Shown here in pieces: positions 43,900 to 53,317 of a stretch of 64,000 nt of DNA. The stretch lies in NCBI GenBank assembly GCA_016716405.1, contig JADJWK010000004.1, positions 1,036,619 through 1,100,618 on the forward strand, read 5' to 3'. This DNA is from Candidatus Melainabacteria bacterium (GTDB lineage: Bacteria; Cyanobacteriota; Vampirovibrionia; Obscuribacterales; Obscuribacteraceae). The position numbers were made by a program, and so were the translations under genes. Each line of letters begins with the position of its first letter. Within the stretch, counting starts at the first letter, position 1. The notes under the pieces are model-generated. The model did no database searches. It was not told the DNA's origin and saw nothing but the letters and a program-made list of their open reading frames with translations.

Positions 43900-44430
43900 T
43901 TGATATTTACCGAAACCGGACTCGAAGGAGCCTACATCATCGATGTTGAAAGACTCGAAGACGAGAGAGGATTCTTCGCCCGAACCTGGTGCATCGATGA
44001 GTTCCGAAAATTCGGACTGAATACCAATTTGATCGAGTGCAGTATCTCTTCGAACAAGAAGAAAGGGACTCTAAGGGGCATGCACTTCCAGAGCGCGCCT
44101 CATGAAGAGGCAAAGATCGTTAAATGCACTCGCGGTGAAATTTTTGACGTGATTGTTGATCTAAGGAGAGAATCTTCGACATTCGGCAAGCATTTCAGCG
44201 TCAATCTGTCCGCCACCAATCACCGCATGTTATACATCCCTGAAGGACTAGCACACGGCTTCCAAACGCTGGAGGACGCTACCGAGGTCTTTTACCAGAT
44301 CACCGAGCGCTATTATCCAGAAAGCGCTCGGGGAATTAGATACGATGACCCTCTATTGCATGGTCTGAAATGGCCGGTAAGCAATCCAACAATCTCTCAA
44401 CGCGATCTCAGTTTCGTCAATTTCGAATGA
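43900..44430 (+). CDS. rfbC: dTDP-4-dehydrorhamnose 3,5-epimerase-like protein
   Basis: A cupin epimerase of the RmlC family. VERLEDERGFFARTW, CSISSNKKKGTLRGMHFQ and GEIFDVIVDLRRESSTFG cover the substrate and dTDP contacts; the catalytic His is in RGMHFQ and the Tyr region is VFYQITERYYPE. The TTG at 43900 gives 176 residues, the usual length, with aaaggg upstream; an in-frame ATG at 43846 overlaps the promoter box. As RfbF is nearby, the substrate may be a CDP-linked ketosugar instead of dTDP. Its last 34 bases overlap the convergent methyltransferase gene. Confidence 0.85.
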   Translation: MIFTETGLEGAYIIDVERLEDERGFFARTWCIDEFRKFGLNTNLIECSISSNKKKGTLRGMHFQSAPHEEAKIVKCTRGEIFDVIVDLRRESSTFGKHFSVNLSATNHRMLYIPEGLAHGFQTLEDATEVFYQITERYYPESARGIRYDDPLLHGLKWPVSNPTISQRDLSFVNFE

Positions 44431-45704
44431 GAGACAGCGGATATGCCGTTGGCTGCTCCACCGGACAACACAGTCTTATCAATAATTCCCGGGGCCGGCA
44501 CCGGAACGATGAACTTCCCACCCTGCTCGAGGAATTGCCTCTGCTGAGCGATGATCTCCTCGGCGTGATTCCAGCTCAACAGGAGAACATAGTCAGGCTT
44601 CTTCAGAAGGAGTTCTTCGGGATCGAGTATCGGCAAACGCGTACCCGGAGTGAACAGACCGATCTTAACGGTACTCCTGTCGACGACGTAATCCAGGATA
44701 TCCCCGCCGATACCGCAGAAGTTGAGAAGTGTGCTGCCTTTCGCTGATGCACCGTAAGCAGCCAGCTTCTTTCCGGAGTCCTTGAGTGACCTCAACATAC
44801 TCAGAAGGGCATCCTTCAGCTCCATTACGCGATCCGAAAAGGCGCGGTAATATTCGACCGAATCCACGCCGTCCTTGTGCTCTTCTTCCAGAAGCTCTAG
44901 TACTCGCCTGGACGGCTGGCCTCTGCGGGCAACAAATACCCGGAGCGAGCCACCATGAATTGGAAGGCGCTCTACATCAACCAAAACGAGAGAATTACTC
45001 TCAAAAAGCCTCTTCAGAGAGCTCACGGAAAAGTAACAAAGATGCTCATGGTAGATCGTGTCGAACTCAAGATTATCGATCAGATCTCTCACATAAGGCA
45101 CCTCTATCGATGCAATGCCATCTGGTTTGAGGACTACTCTCATACCATCGACCACTCCCTTCAGGTCAGGCACATGAGCAAGTACATTGTTGGCGTGGAT
45201 GACATCCGCAAGCTTTCCATTCTGGAGGAGCTCCACTGCCAGTCGGGTACCGAAGAATTCGCTAATAGTCTCTATGCCACTCTCGTTAGCGACCTCTGCA
45301 ATATTCACAGCCGGCTCGATACCCAGAACCGGCACTCCTTGCTCCAGATAGTTCTTGAGCAGATAGCCATCGTTGCTGGCAATCTCCATAACCAGACTCT
45401 CAGAGGTCAATTTGCGTTCGTCCGTCAGCCGCATGGCTATCTGTGAAGCATTCTCGAGAACTGTGTCCGAAAACGACGAGAAGTAGGCATAGTGCCGAAA
45501 GAGCTTCTCCGGAGAGACGGTTTCGGTAATCTGAACCAGTGAGCAATCGGCGCAGAAGACGAGATTAAGCGGCGCTAAAAATTCAGGAGAGTCAAGATCT
45601 TCCTGCTGCAGTAAAGAGTTGGCCAGGGGCGTCTTTCCCAGATCCAGTATGTCCACGAGCGACGAAGATTTGCACCCACGGCAGTATTCGATTTGAGCCA
45701 TCAA
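44397..45704 (-). CDS. Zinc-binding C-methyltransferase (NovU/TylC3-like)
   Basis: A 435-residue SAM-dependent methyltransferase with three parts: an N-terminal zinc knuckle (CRGCKSS and FCADCSLVQ), a class I SAM domain (LVMEIASNDGYLLKNYLEQG, GIEPAVNIAE) and a C-terminal domain (YGASAKGSTLLNFCGIG). This is the layout of sugar C-methyltransferases that add a branch methyl, usually at C-3 of an NDP-4-keto-6-deoxyhexose. Together with RfbF and the RmlC-like gene it points to a branched deoxysugar. A paralogue sits at 60927. Confidence 0.9.
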   Translation of the reverse strand: MMAQIEYCRGCKSSSLVDILDLGKTPLANSLLQQEDLDSPEFLAPLNLVFCADCSLVQITETVSPEKLFRHYAYFSSFSDTVLENASQIAMRLTDERKLTSESLVMEIASNDGYLLKNYLEQGVPVLGIEPAVNIAEVANESGIETISEFFGTRLAVELLQNGKLADVIHANNVLAHVPDLKGVVDGMRVVLKPDGIASIEVPYVRDLIDNLEFDTIYHEHLCYFSVSSLKRLFESNSLVLVDVERLPIHGGSLRVFVARRGQPSRRVLELLEEEHKDGVDSVEYYRAFSDRVMELKDALLSMLRSLKDSGKKLAAYGASAKGSTLLNFCGIGGDILDYVVDRSTVKIGLFTPGTRLPILDPEELLLKKPDYVLLLSWNHAEEIIAQQRQFLEQGGKFIVPVPAPGIIDKTVLSGGAANGISAVSHSKLTKLRSR

Positions 45705-45857
45705 TAATTACCTGAGCCTTTTGGCGCGTAGCGCGCACTCCTAAAAACTGCTCCGAATTATAGTTTGAGTTGAAACGTCACACCCTTAGAAGTTTCTTGG
45801 GATGCTCTTCACATCTTACGGTAACATCATGCTCGAATATCGAATAGGTACCGTGAC

Positions 45858-46657
45858 ATGAAAGCAGTAATTCTGGCAGGTGGTTTCGGCACTCGCATCA
45901 GCGAAGAAACCACATGGCCCAAGCCGATGGTAGAAATCGGCGGAAGCCGATACTCTGGCATCTTTAAGATTTACTCCCACTACGGCATTAATGACTTCGT
46001 AATATGTTGCGGCTACAAGGGCTTCATGATTAAAGAGTACTTCGCGAACTATTTTCTTCATACAGCCGATGTCACTTTCGACATGCTACGGCAGACTACT
46101 GAGATTCACCAGAATACAGCGGAGCCCTGGCGTGTGACTCTGGTCGACACCGGCGAGAACACGAATACAGGCGGACGATTGAAAAGAGTTTCCAGTTACC
46201 TGGGCGGGTCGAGATTCTGCCTGACCTATGGCGATGGCGTAGCAGACGTTAACATCACGAAGTTAATAGATTATCACGTTCAGGGTGGCGCCCTTGTTAC
46301 AACGACCGCCTATCAGCCGCCTGGAAGATTCGGCTCTCTCAATATCAGCGAATCCGGACTCGTAGACCACTTCGTCGAAAAGCCCAGCGGCGATGGAGGG
46401 TGGATAAATGCTGGATTTTTTGTAATGGAACCAGGCTTCCTGGACTATATAGAAGGAGACGAAACTTCGCTGGAGCAAAAGGCTCTGGAGAAGGCCGCCA
46501 GAGACGGAAAACTCTCTGCATTCAAGCATCGGGGATTCTGGCAGGCAATGGATACCCTGAGAGACAATATGCAACTCAATAAGCTCTGGGATGCAGGACG
46601 GCACCGTGGAGAACCTGGGACGACACGCCTCAGCAGTTGGCCCAAGAACAGGCTTGA
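45858..46657 (+). CDS. rfbF: Glucose-1-phosphate cytidylyltransferase, frameshift near 3' end
   Basis: RfbF makes CDP-glucose from CTP and glucose-1-phosphate. MKAVILAGGFGTRISEETT, WPKPMVEIGG, YKGFMIKEYFANYF and LTYGDGVADVNI are diagnostic. The literal frame runs to 46742 with an unrelated tail, while the expected C-terminus (PWRTWDDTPQQLAQEQA) is in another frame ending at 46657. The break is GG at 46601-46602, where GGG is expected. Corrected length 266 residues. No typical CDP-glucose 4,6-dehydratase (RfbG) was recognised next to it. Confidence 0.93.
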
Positions 46658-46743
46658 CGCAGCAAGTCGGTCTGCGAACTTCTATGACATTTATGAAGTA
46701 ACCGACCAGGCAACCTGCCAGAGCCTAATAAACAGGGGTTAAG

Positions 46744-46776
46744 TCCACATGGAAACCTCGCCATGTCTGCTATCAT
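46744..46776 (+). promoter_or_regulatory. Shared promoter element upstream of the RmlD-like gene
   Basis: TCCACATGGAAACCTC...TGCTATCAT is the third copy of the element found at 31.9 and 35.7 kb, one base longer between its two halves. It starts just after the literal end of the rfbF frame. Confidence 0.6.
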
Positions 46777-46825
46777 TCATGGCGAGGTCATGATGGCTAG
46801 CGGCATTTCGCAGGGAACAGTGAGG

Positions 46826-47712
46826 ATGAATAAACCAGACCATAGAATCCTGGTGCTCGGCGGCTCCGGAATGCTAGGCCACATGCTCGCCAGGACAGCG
46901 AGCCGGAACTTCAACACATTCATTACCCTTAGAGAACGTCTTTCAACCCATGGCGATCGGCTTTCGGCGTTTGAAGGCAGCTGTGTCGAGAATGTCTCGG
47001 CCAGGGATTTCGACTCGGTTGTTCGAGCAGTAGCAATTACAAAACCCACTGTTGTCGTCAATTGCATTGGTATAGTGAAGCAACTGGCAGGCGCAGATAG
47101 CAGCATAGAGAGCATCTCGATAAATTCCCTGTTCCCGCACAGAGTAGCTTCACTATGCCGGGCGACCGGGGCACGTTTCATCGGGATCAGCACCGATTGT
47201 GTTTTCTCTGGCTCGAAGGGCAACTACTCCGAGATGGACACACCGGATGCCGAAGACCTGTACGGACGCTCCAAGCTTCTAGGAGAGGTCGTCGGGGACA
47301 ACGAGCTGACGATTCGTACCTCCATCATCGGCCGCCAACTGAAGGGCAGCTACGGGTTGCTCGAATGGTTTATCAATCAGAATGGCAAGCAAGTCGAAGG
47401 CTATAAGAGGGTAATATTCAGTGGGCTTACTACCGAGGCACTATCAGAGATAATCCTGACAATCGTAGAGAAGCATCCTGATCTTTCCGGTCTCTGGCAT
47501 CTGGCATCGAAACCTATTAACAAATTTGATCTGTTGTCATTGATTAGAGAAGCTGGCAGTCTAGATATCGATATCAAGGAAGATCATTCGAGAATTCTGG
47601 ATCGCTCGCTTGACGGTGAGCGACTCAGGAAGCCACCGGAATCGAGGTTCCAACGTGGGCGGAGATGATCGGACGACTGTTCGAGCGAACCGGAAGTCTG
47701 TCTAAAGGGTAA
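46826..47712 (+). CDS. RmlD-like NDP-sugar reductase, frameshift near 3' end
   Basis: An SDR of the RmlD type: ILVLGGSGMLGHMLARTAS, NCIGIVKQL, STDCVFSGSKGNYSE and DLYGRSKLLGEVVG with the Tyr-x-x-x-Lys. Between a CapD-like dehydratase and the 2-epimerase in the same locus, it best fits WbvR of the UDP-L-QuiNAc pathway; the FucNAc counterpart (FnlB/CapF) has an extra cupin domain, absent here. The literal frame ends at 47668. One A missing at 47630-47631 separates it from the expected tail (TWAEMIGRLFERTG), which ends at 47712. ATG 46826 is chosen from homology; ATGs at 46787-46793 are alternatives. Confidence 0.83.
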
Positions 47713-47720
47713 GTTATCGC

Positions 47721-48770
47721 ATGTTGAGTGACAAGAATGTGGTCGTATTCGGTGGCACCGGCTCGCTGGGCAACCTTCTCGTTAAGAGAATTCTTTCGGG
47801 CGAATGCGGGAATCCATCGAAAGTCCTTGTAGTATCAAGAGATGAAGCGAAGCAGCATTTCATGCGCCTCGAATTTCAGCAGCTTGCAGTCAGCACCGAC
47901 GATGTTTTCTATCACAACTATGAGCGTGTCCTGCAGTTCCATATCGGCGATATCAGGGACTATGGCTCGGTGCGAACGGCGATACGAGATGCGCACTACG
48001 TCTTTAACGCCGCAGCATTGAAACAGGTACCGGCTTGCGAATACTTCCCCTTCGAAGCAGTACAAACCAACATCAATGGTGCCGAGAATATTGCCAGAGC
48101 CGTTCGGGAGAATTCCCTCGATATCGAATGCATCATAGGTGTTTCGACCGACAAAGCATGTAAGCCAGTGAATGTAATGGGGATGACGAAAGCAATTCAG
48201 GAGAGGATCTATGCCCGGGCAAATCTGGACTGCCCGAAAACCAGATTCGTATGTGTTCGATATGGCAATGTTCTCGCCTCTCGAGGCTCAGTAGTACCAC
48301 TATTCCTGGAACAAATCTCCCGTGGTGGGGCCAGTAACAATAACCACCAGGGGCATGACTAGATTCCTCCTTTCACTCGACCAGGCAGTCGACACAATCT
48401 TTGCGGCACTCCGAACGGGCAAGCCTGGCGAGATTTACGTACCGAAGGTTCCGACCGCGCGGATAGAAGATCTGGCCGAGGTCACGATCACGATCGTGAT
48501 ATTCGCATCGACGTGATTGGCATTCGTCCGGGAGAAAAGGAGCATGAGGTGCTTGTGTCCGAAGAAGAGGTGCACAGGACCATCGAAAGAGAGGGATATT
48601 ACGTCATATCGCCAATGCTTCCGGAGCTCCAGCAAGAGCCCATAACTGCGCATCGCTTCCATACCGGAGCCTATGACTCATCACAGGATCTAATGAGCAG
48701 GGATCAATTGCAGGATTTGCTGAAGAGCAACCATCTCCTGCCCACCGCTGGCATGACAGCCCCTGTTTAG
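47721..48770 (+). CDS. UDP-GlcNAc 4,6-dehydratase (5-epimerising), CapD-like, two frameshifts
   Basis: The dehydratase that opens the UDP-L-FucNAc/L-QuiNAc routes. NVVVFGGTGSLGNLLVKRI, NAAALKQVPACEYFPFEAV and VSTDKACKPVNVMGMTK (with the Met-x-x-x-Lys active site of this group) are clear. One base too many in GGGG at 48327-48330 and one missing near 48493 break it into three frames: SRGGPVTITTRGMTRFLLS follows in the second and RDIRIDVIGIRPGEKEHEV in the third. The corrected protein has about 349 residues and ends at 48770. It starts 8 bp after the RmlD-like gene. Confidence 0.88.
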
Positions 48771-48773
48771 AAT
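48768..48773 (+). promoter_or_regulatory. TAGAAT -10-like box overlapping a stop codon
   Basis: CTGTTTAGAATC, identical in context to the box at 23144, overlaps the TAG of the dehydratase gene and precedes the ATG at 48791 by 17 nt. No Shine-Dalgarno sequence is evident before that ATG. Confidence 0.35.
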
Positions 48774-48790
48774 CGGACACCTAGAAAAAA

Positions 48791-50610
48791 ATGAGTTCAT
48801 TTGAGATTTTAAATCCCTGGAAAGTCGATCAAGCAGCTCGCATGATCAAGAAGCATCTGCTTGGACAGAAGATAAGCTGGGATCCCATGCTCTTCAGTCT
48901 GGGCATCTATCAACATGTATTCTTCGAAAAGATGCCGGTAGCATCGCCGTCCATCGAGCTGGACATCGGATCACCCTCCGAATGGCTGGTTTTCTGGAAC
49001 GGTCCGACCTTCGACTATGGCGCCGAGTTGCAGAGAGACCCCAACCAGCAATGGGGTCATCCATTGCCTGCCGACCACAACCACTTCACGAGCCTTGTAG
49101 GAATGGACGTCGCGAACATACCATTTGCCGACGATTCGCTGCGACGATTCTGTCCTTATCAGATGTCCTCAGTAACAAAGGCAACCTGGAGCGTGCCTAC
49201 CGGGAAATTTTTCGAGTCCTCGCGCCCGGTGGGTCCTTCACCTCGATAGTGACAACCAGCGAGCTTCGCAAATTTCCAGCCCTGGATACTCTCTTGAGCA
49301 AATCGGACAAGCCCTCGATCCGTCAAGTTACCGGTTCACGAAAACACGAGCAACTCCTGAAAGAAATCGGAGCCGGAGATATCGAGATTAGACCCTTCTT
49401 CGAATCCTCTCTGGCAGCCACTATCTTGAGCATCTCCTATGCAATGCCGGACAAGCTCCGGAATACTCTAGCATCCGATTTGCGTCACGATGCCGAACTA
49501 CGCCATAGCTTTGATCTGGTCAGCGACACCATAGTCACTTCGATCAAGCAGGAATTGTCCAGACGTGATGGTCCTCAGAAGTCGCTGTTTTGCCTGATAC
49601 GATTCACCAAGCCCGGCACTTGCCCGCTGGAAACATCTCGACCAGTGCCGATTTGCCTCTCATGTCGGACCTCCGAATTCGAATCGAATAGCCGACAGCT
49701 CCGCTGCTCTAATTGCAATGAAACATATGTTGTACACCGGGACACCCCCGTCTTAATCAGTAAGAGAGCCGATGACGTTGAAGAAAAGCCGACGCAACAA
49801 GTTGTAGAAGCTGTAGATCCCGAACCGAAGACACTGGAAAAGGACAGTGCCTGTATCGCTTTGGACAAGATATCAAAGAAATACAATATCTACGATGCAC
49901 CAATCGATCGGCTCAAAGAGCTGATTCTGCGCAATCGCCGCAGCTACCATAAAGAGTTTTGGGCACTGAAGGATATTAGCCTGGCTTTTCGTCCGGGTTG
50001 TACGGCGATTCTCGGGCCCAACGGATCAGGCAAATCGACCCTTCTGCAAATTATCGCTGGTACCCTTCAGCCCACAACGGGCGCAGTCAGAACCAATGGT
50101 CGAATTACAGCCATCCTGGAGCTCGGCTCGGGATTCCAGAGCGAATACTCCGGTAGAGAGAACGCTCTCCTCTATGGTATGTTGCTGGGCATTCCCAAAG
50201 ACGAGATGCTGGCGCGTCTACCCGGTATCGCGCAGTTCGCTGAATTGGGGGATTTTTTCGACCAGCCGATCAAGACATATTCCAGTGGGATGTTCGTCAG
50301 GTTGGCCTTCTCCTGCGCCGTCACCGTCGATCCTGATATTTTGATAGTCGATGAAGCCCTCTCGGTCGGTGATCAACACTTTCAGCAAAAGTGTTTCGAC
50401 GAAATTGCAAGACTGCGCAATAAGGCGAAGACAATTATCTTTGTCTCCCACGACATCGCCTCTCTAAAACTCTGGTGCGACAGGGCAATCTTACTTCATC
50501 TCGGCAAAGTGGTACTCGAGGGTAATGTAAGCAAAGTGGCGGATGCGTACGAGGACTTGATGCATCAAGAAGTCGTCGTACGAGAATTTACAACACCTAC
50601 CCTTATCTGA
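48791..50610 (+). CDS. Methyltransferase-like / zinc ribbon / ABC export ATPase fusion, one frameshift
   Basis: A predicted 606-residue fusion. Residues 1-280 resemble a class I methyltransferase: GMDVANIPFADDS and LERAYREIFRVLAPGGSF are clear, but the SAM glycine loop is degenerate (IELDIGSPSEW). A Trm112-like zinc ribbon follows, with Cys289, Cys292, Cys306 and Cys309. Residues about 345-600 are a polysaccharide-export ATPase: Walker A GPNGSGKST (409-417), signature YSSGMFVRLAF (about 498), ILIVDEALSVGD (Walker B) and FVSHD (about 552). The protein ends without the C-terminal sugar-binding domain of many Wzt proteins. A lost A at 49144 splits it; the second frame alone would start at 48982. 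Probable partner of the permease at 35881. Confidence 0.85.
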
Positions 50611-50619
50611 GCCAATAAC

Positions 50620-51615
50620 TCAGGGACTGTGCTCATACTCCAGAGGAAGGTCTCTAATAGACTGCCAGTCATTCTCAATCCAATCTATGACCCCTCCGAG
50701 CCCTTCGAAAATATCGATACCCGGGCGCCAGCCAAATTCCTTCCTCGCTTTCGAGGAGTCGATTACATAGGCTCGATCCTGCCCTAGGCGCTCTTCCACG
50801 TCGAGGGTATGTTCGGAAAAGTCAAAGCCCATTCTATGGCAAATCATCTCGACTACTTTTCTGACCGAAACTCCGCTGTTCGGCGAAAAGTGATAAATGC
50901 TCCCGACCTCGCCCTTGAGCATAGCTTCTCGTTCACCTCGAGAGATATCTCTTATGTGGATATAGGACTTCACCGCATGCCCGCCACCATGTAGCGAGAT
51001 CTTCCTACCGGACTTCAGATAGACTATCGTCCTCGGAATGATTTTCCACAGCTGTTGATGAGGTCCGTAAACATTGGTCGAGCGAATTAGCACCAGGGGA
51101 AACGAGAAATTCTGCAGATAGGTGAACAAGAGAAGATCCGCTGCTGCCTTAGAAGCTGCATAAGGCGTGGTCGGGTTGAGCTGAGCCGACTCTGTCACTG
51201 TTCCCTCACAGGTACCATAAACCTCCGGCGAAGAAATGTGCACGTAGCGTTTCAAGTAGCTCCTGGTCGATAGAGGCTTGATCAGGCGCGCAAGGCCAAC
51301 GGTATTGGTCTGAAACCAGTGTTCCGGATGCTCCCAGCTCGGAGCAACTTCGCTCTGAGCAGCGAAATTGACCACATACTCTGGTCGGAACTCGTCGAGG
51401 CAGTCGACGATTGCCTCAGAATCCGAATTCAAGTCCAGCTGGCGAAAGGAGAATTGCTTATCCAGAGCGCGGTTGTGCCGCTTATACGAAAGGAACGTGC
51501 TGCTCTTTTCCGGAGACCGACTTATGCCCAGCACTTCGCTCTCTGGGTCTTCGAGGAGGAGGTCGACAAAGTCGGCTCCCGAAAATGAGTTGCTACCGAG
51601 TACCGCTACTTTCAA
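50620..51615 (-). CDS. NAD-dependent NDP-sugar dehydratase family protein
   Basis: A 331-residue extended SDR resembling dTDP-glucose/GDP-mannose 4,6-dehydratases: ISSPEVYG, TPYAASKAAADLLLF and RSTNVYGPHQQLWKIIPRT are typical. The NAD loop reads LGSNSFSGADF, in which the middle Gly of GxxGxxG is Ser. It could supply the missing 4,6-dehydratase step for the CDP-glucose made by RfbF, but the donor nucleotide cannot be read from sequence. Last gene of a five-gene minus-strand run starting at 55884. Confidence 0.8.
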   Translation of the reverse strand: MKVAVLGSNSFSGADFVDLLLEDPESEVLGISRSPEKSSTFLSYKRHNRALDKQFSFRQLDLNSDSEAIVDCLDEFRPEYVVNFAAQSEVAPSWEHPEHWFQTNTVGLARLIKPLSTRSYLKRYVHISSPEVYGTCEGTVTESAQLNPTTPYAASKAAADLLLFTYLQNFSFPLVLIRSTNVYGPHQQLWKIIPRTIVYLKSGRKISLHGGGHAVKSYIHIRDISRGEREAMLKGEVGSIYHFSPNSGVSVRKVVEMICHRMGFDFSEHTLDVEERLGQDRAYVIDSSKARKEFGWRPGIDIFEGLGGVIDWIENDWQSIRDLPLEYEHSP

Positions 51616-51655
51616 GATCCGCTCCTGTGGCCATGCCGAGACGAAAAGGCAAGAC

Positions 51656-52672
51656 TCAACTCAATCCGCACTTCTGCATCGCCTTGATATTGAAATATTT
51701 GGGATCGTCAAAAGAATTCGGAAGCTTGTCTGCTTTGAATGCTTCAATCAAATCCTCTACAGCGTTTTCTATTGTCCGTTTCGGCGTGAATCCGAGTTCT
51801 TTCTGTATCTTTCTTGAAGAGATATGGTAGGAGCGAATATCCTCGGAGGGAACCGTCAAGAGCTCTATATTCTTATCAGGATAGGCACTCTCCGTCATCT
51901 TCTTAACGATATCAGCAATCTCTTTGACCTTCTGGTTCTGATAGCCAGCATTGAAAGTCCTGCCGGCGATTTTCTCGGCTGGCAGTTCCAAAAGCAACAC
52001 GTAGAGGTCAACCATGTCTTCAATGTGGATATTAGGTCGCTGCTGCTCGCCGCCGAAAATCGTGATAGAGCCTTTGTTATAAGCAAAATTGGTGAGAATA
52101 TTCACAGTCAGATCAAGGCGCTGCCGCGGCGAATAACCACATACAGTGGCAGGACGTATGGTCACCGTCGTAAACTCTGGAGATTGGTATCTCTGCAAGA
52201 TCGGCTCACAAAGACCCTTATACTTATTGTAGTCCGTAATCGGCAGAAGCGGATGCTCCTCGTCGACCTCCGGTGCATCACTCACTCCATAAACACTAGA
52301 GGTGGAAGCGTAGATAAAGCGCTTCACGCCGCTGGACTTACTGATGGAAACCAGCGGCTCGAAGCAATCGAAGTTTATCGACTTGCTAAGTTCAGGATTG
52401 AGCTCGAAACAAGGATCATTCGAGATGCAGGCAAGGTGAATTACGGCGTCACAACCGGGCAGAATTCGAGAGAGGAGTTCCTGATCTCTTATGTCTCCTC
52501 TGATCTGCTCGAGACCCGGATCGTCCTTGACGTGCTCGAGTACGTCATCACCGAAAATATACAGGTCAACAACCTTTACCTTATATCCTTCTTTGAGGAG
52601 CCTGGGAACAAGAACCGCGCCAACATAACCGGCACCACCAGTAACCAGGACGGTACTACCTTTCGCAATCAT
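51656..52672 (-). CDS. NAD-dependent epimerase/dehydratase family protein
   Basis: A 338-residue extended SDR: VLVTGGAGYVGAVLVPRLL, HLACISNDPCFELNPEL, YASTSSVYGVSD and DYNKYKGLCEP with the Tyr-x-x-x-Lys pair. ISNDPCFELNP and IRPATVCGYSPRQRLDLTVN mark a subgroup found in heptose and deoxysugar clusters. Exact reaction unknown. Its start codon overlaps the gmhA stop codon by one base, so the two are translated together. Confidence 0.82.
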   Translation of the reverse strand: MIAKGSTVLVTGGAGYVGAVLVPRLLKEGYKVKVVDLYIFGDDVLEHVKDDPGLEQIRGDIRDQELLSRILPGCDAVIHLACISNDPCFELNPELSKSINFDCFEPLVSISKSSGVKRFIYASTSSVYGVSDAPEVDEEHPLLPITDYNKYKGLCEPILQRYQSPEFTTVTIRPATVCGYSPRQRLDLTVNILTNFAYNKGSITIFGGEQQRPNIHIEDMVDLYVLLLELPAEKIAGRTFNAGYQNQKVKEIADIVKKMTESAYPDKNIELLTVPSEDIRSYHISSRKIQKELGFTPKRTIENAVEDLIEAFKADKLPNSFDDPKYFNIKAMQKCGLS

Positions 52673-53304
52673 TACCCTAATATACCTCTCGCGTTCATTT
52701 TGACCATATCAGTTAAGTAGTGAATCAAAGCCAGGTGCCCAACCTCCACATGTCCGTAGGAAGTGGACTGCAAGTAGAAATTCAAATCTCCGCCTGCTCT
52801 GAGAGGATTCTCCTGGGCGAATCCAGAATATGTAATCACCGAGCAATTCTTGGCTCGGGCCGCCGAGACAGCATTGAGAATATTCACGGACTTACCCGAG
52901 CTGCTGATCGCGATAAGGAGATCGCCGGGATCCGCAAACATCTCAACAGCTTTACTGTAGACAAGATCGTATCCGTAGTCGTTGCTCAAGCAGGTGAGCT
53001 GAGCAGAATCATTGAACGCAGTCGCCTTGATGGCGCCGGCATTCCAGAAATCGAGAGCTTCGTGACTGGCGATCGCCGCGCTTCCGCCGTTACCGACTAG
53101 CATAATCTTGCGACCACTGGCCTTGACCTCATCAAACATGATGAGCGCTTCGGCACACCCTTGGTCGAGTGACATGGGAGCCCCATCGGCATCGGTAACA
53201 ATGCACGACAAGATTAGTTGGTCCAGTTCCTGAAAGTAGTTCGACACCGAAACTGGTGCCCCTTTCAAGCTAACAGGCGTGAAGTCGATTCTTACCTCGC
53301 TCAT
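52672..53304 (-). CDS. gmhA: Sedoheptulose-7-phosphate isomerase (SIS domain)
   Basis: GmhA converts sedoheptulose 7-phosphate into D-glycero-D-manno-heptose 7-phosphate, the first step of activated heptose synthesis. The 210-residue SIS fold is recognised by MLVGNGGSAAIASHEALDF, LIAISSSGKSVNI and GHVEVGHLALIHYL, the last carrying the active-site Glu/His. The HldE-like gene is 13 bp upstream on the same strand, which supports a heptose role. Confidence 0.85.
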   Translation of the reverse strand: MSEVRIDFTPVSLKGAPVSVSNYFQELDQLILSCIVTDADGAPMSLDQGCAEALIMFDEVKASGRKIMLVGNGGSAAIASHEALDFWNAGAIKATAFNDSAQLTCLSNDYGYDLVYSKAVEMFADPGDLLIAISSSGKSVNILNAVSAARAKNCSVITYSGFAQENPLRAGGDLNFYLQSTSYGHVEVGHLALIHYLTDMVKMNARGILG

Positions 53305-53317
53305 CAGTCTCCTTCCT

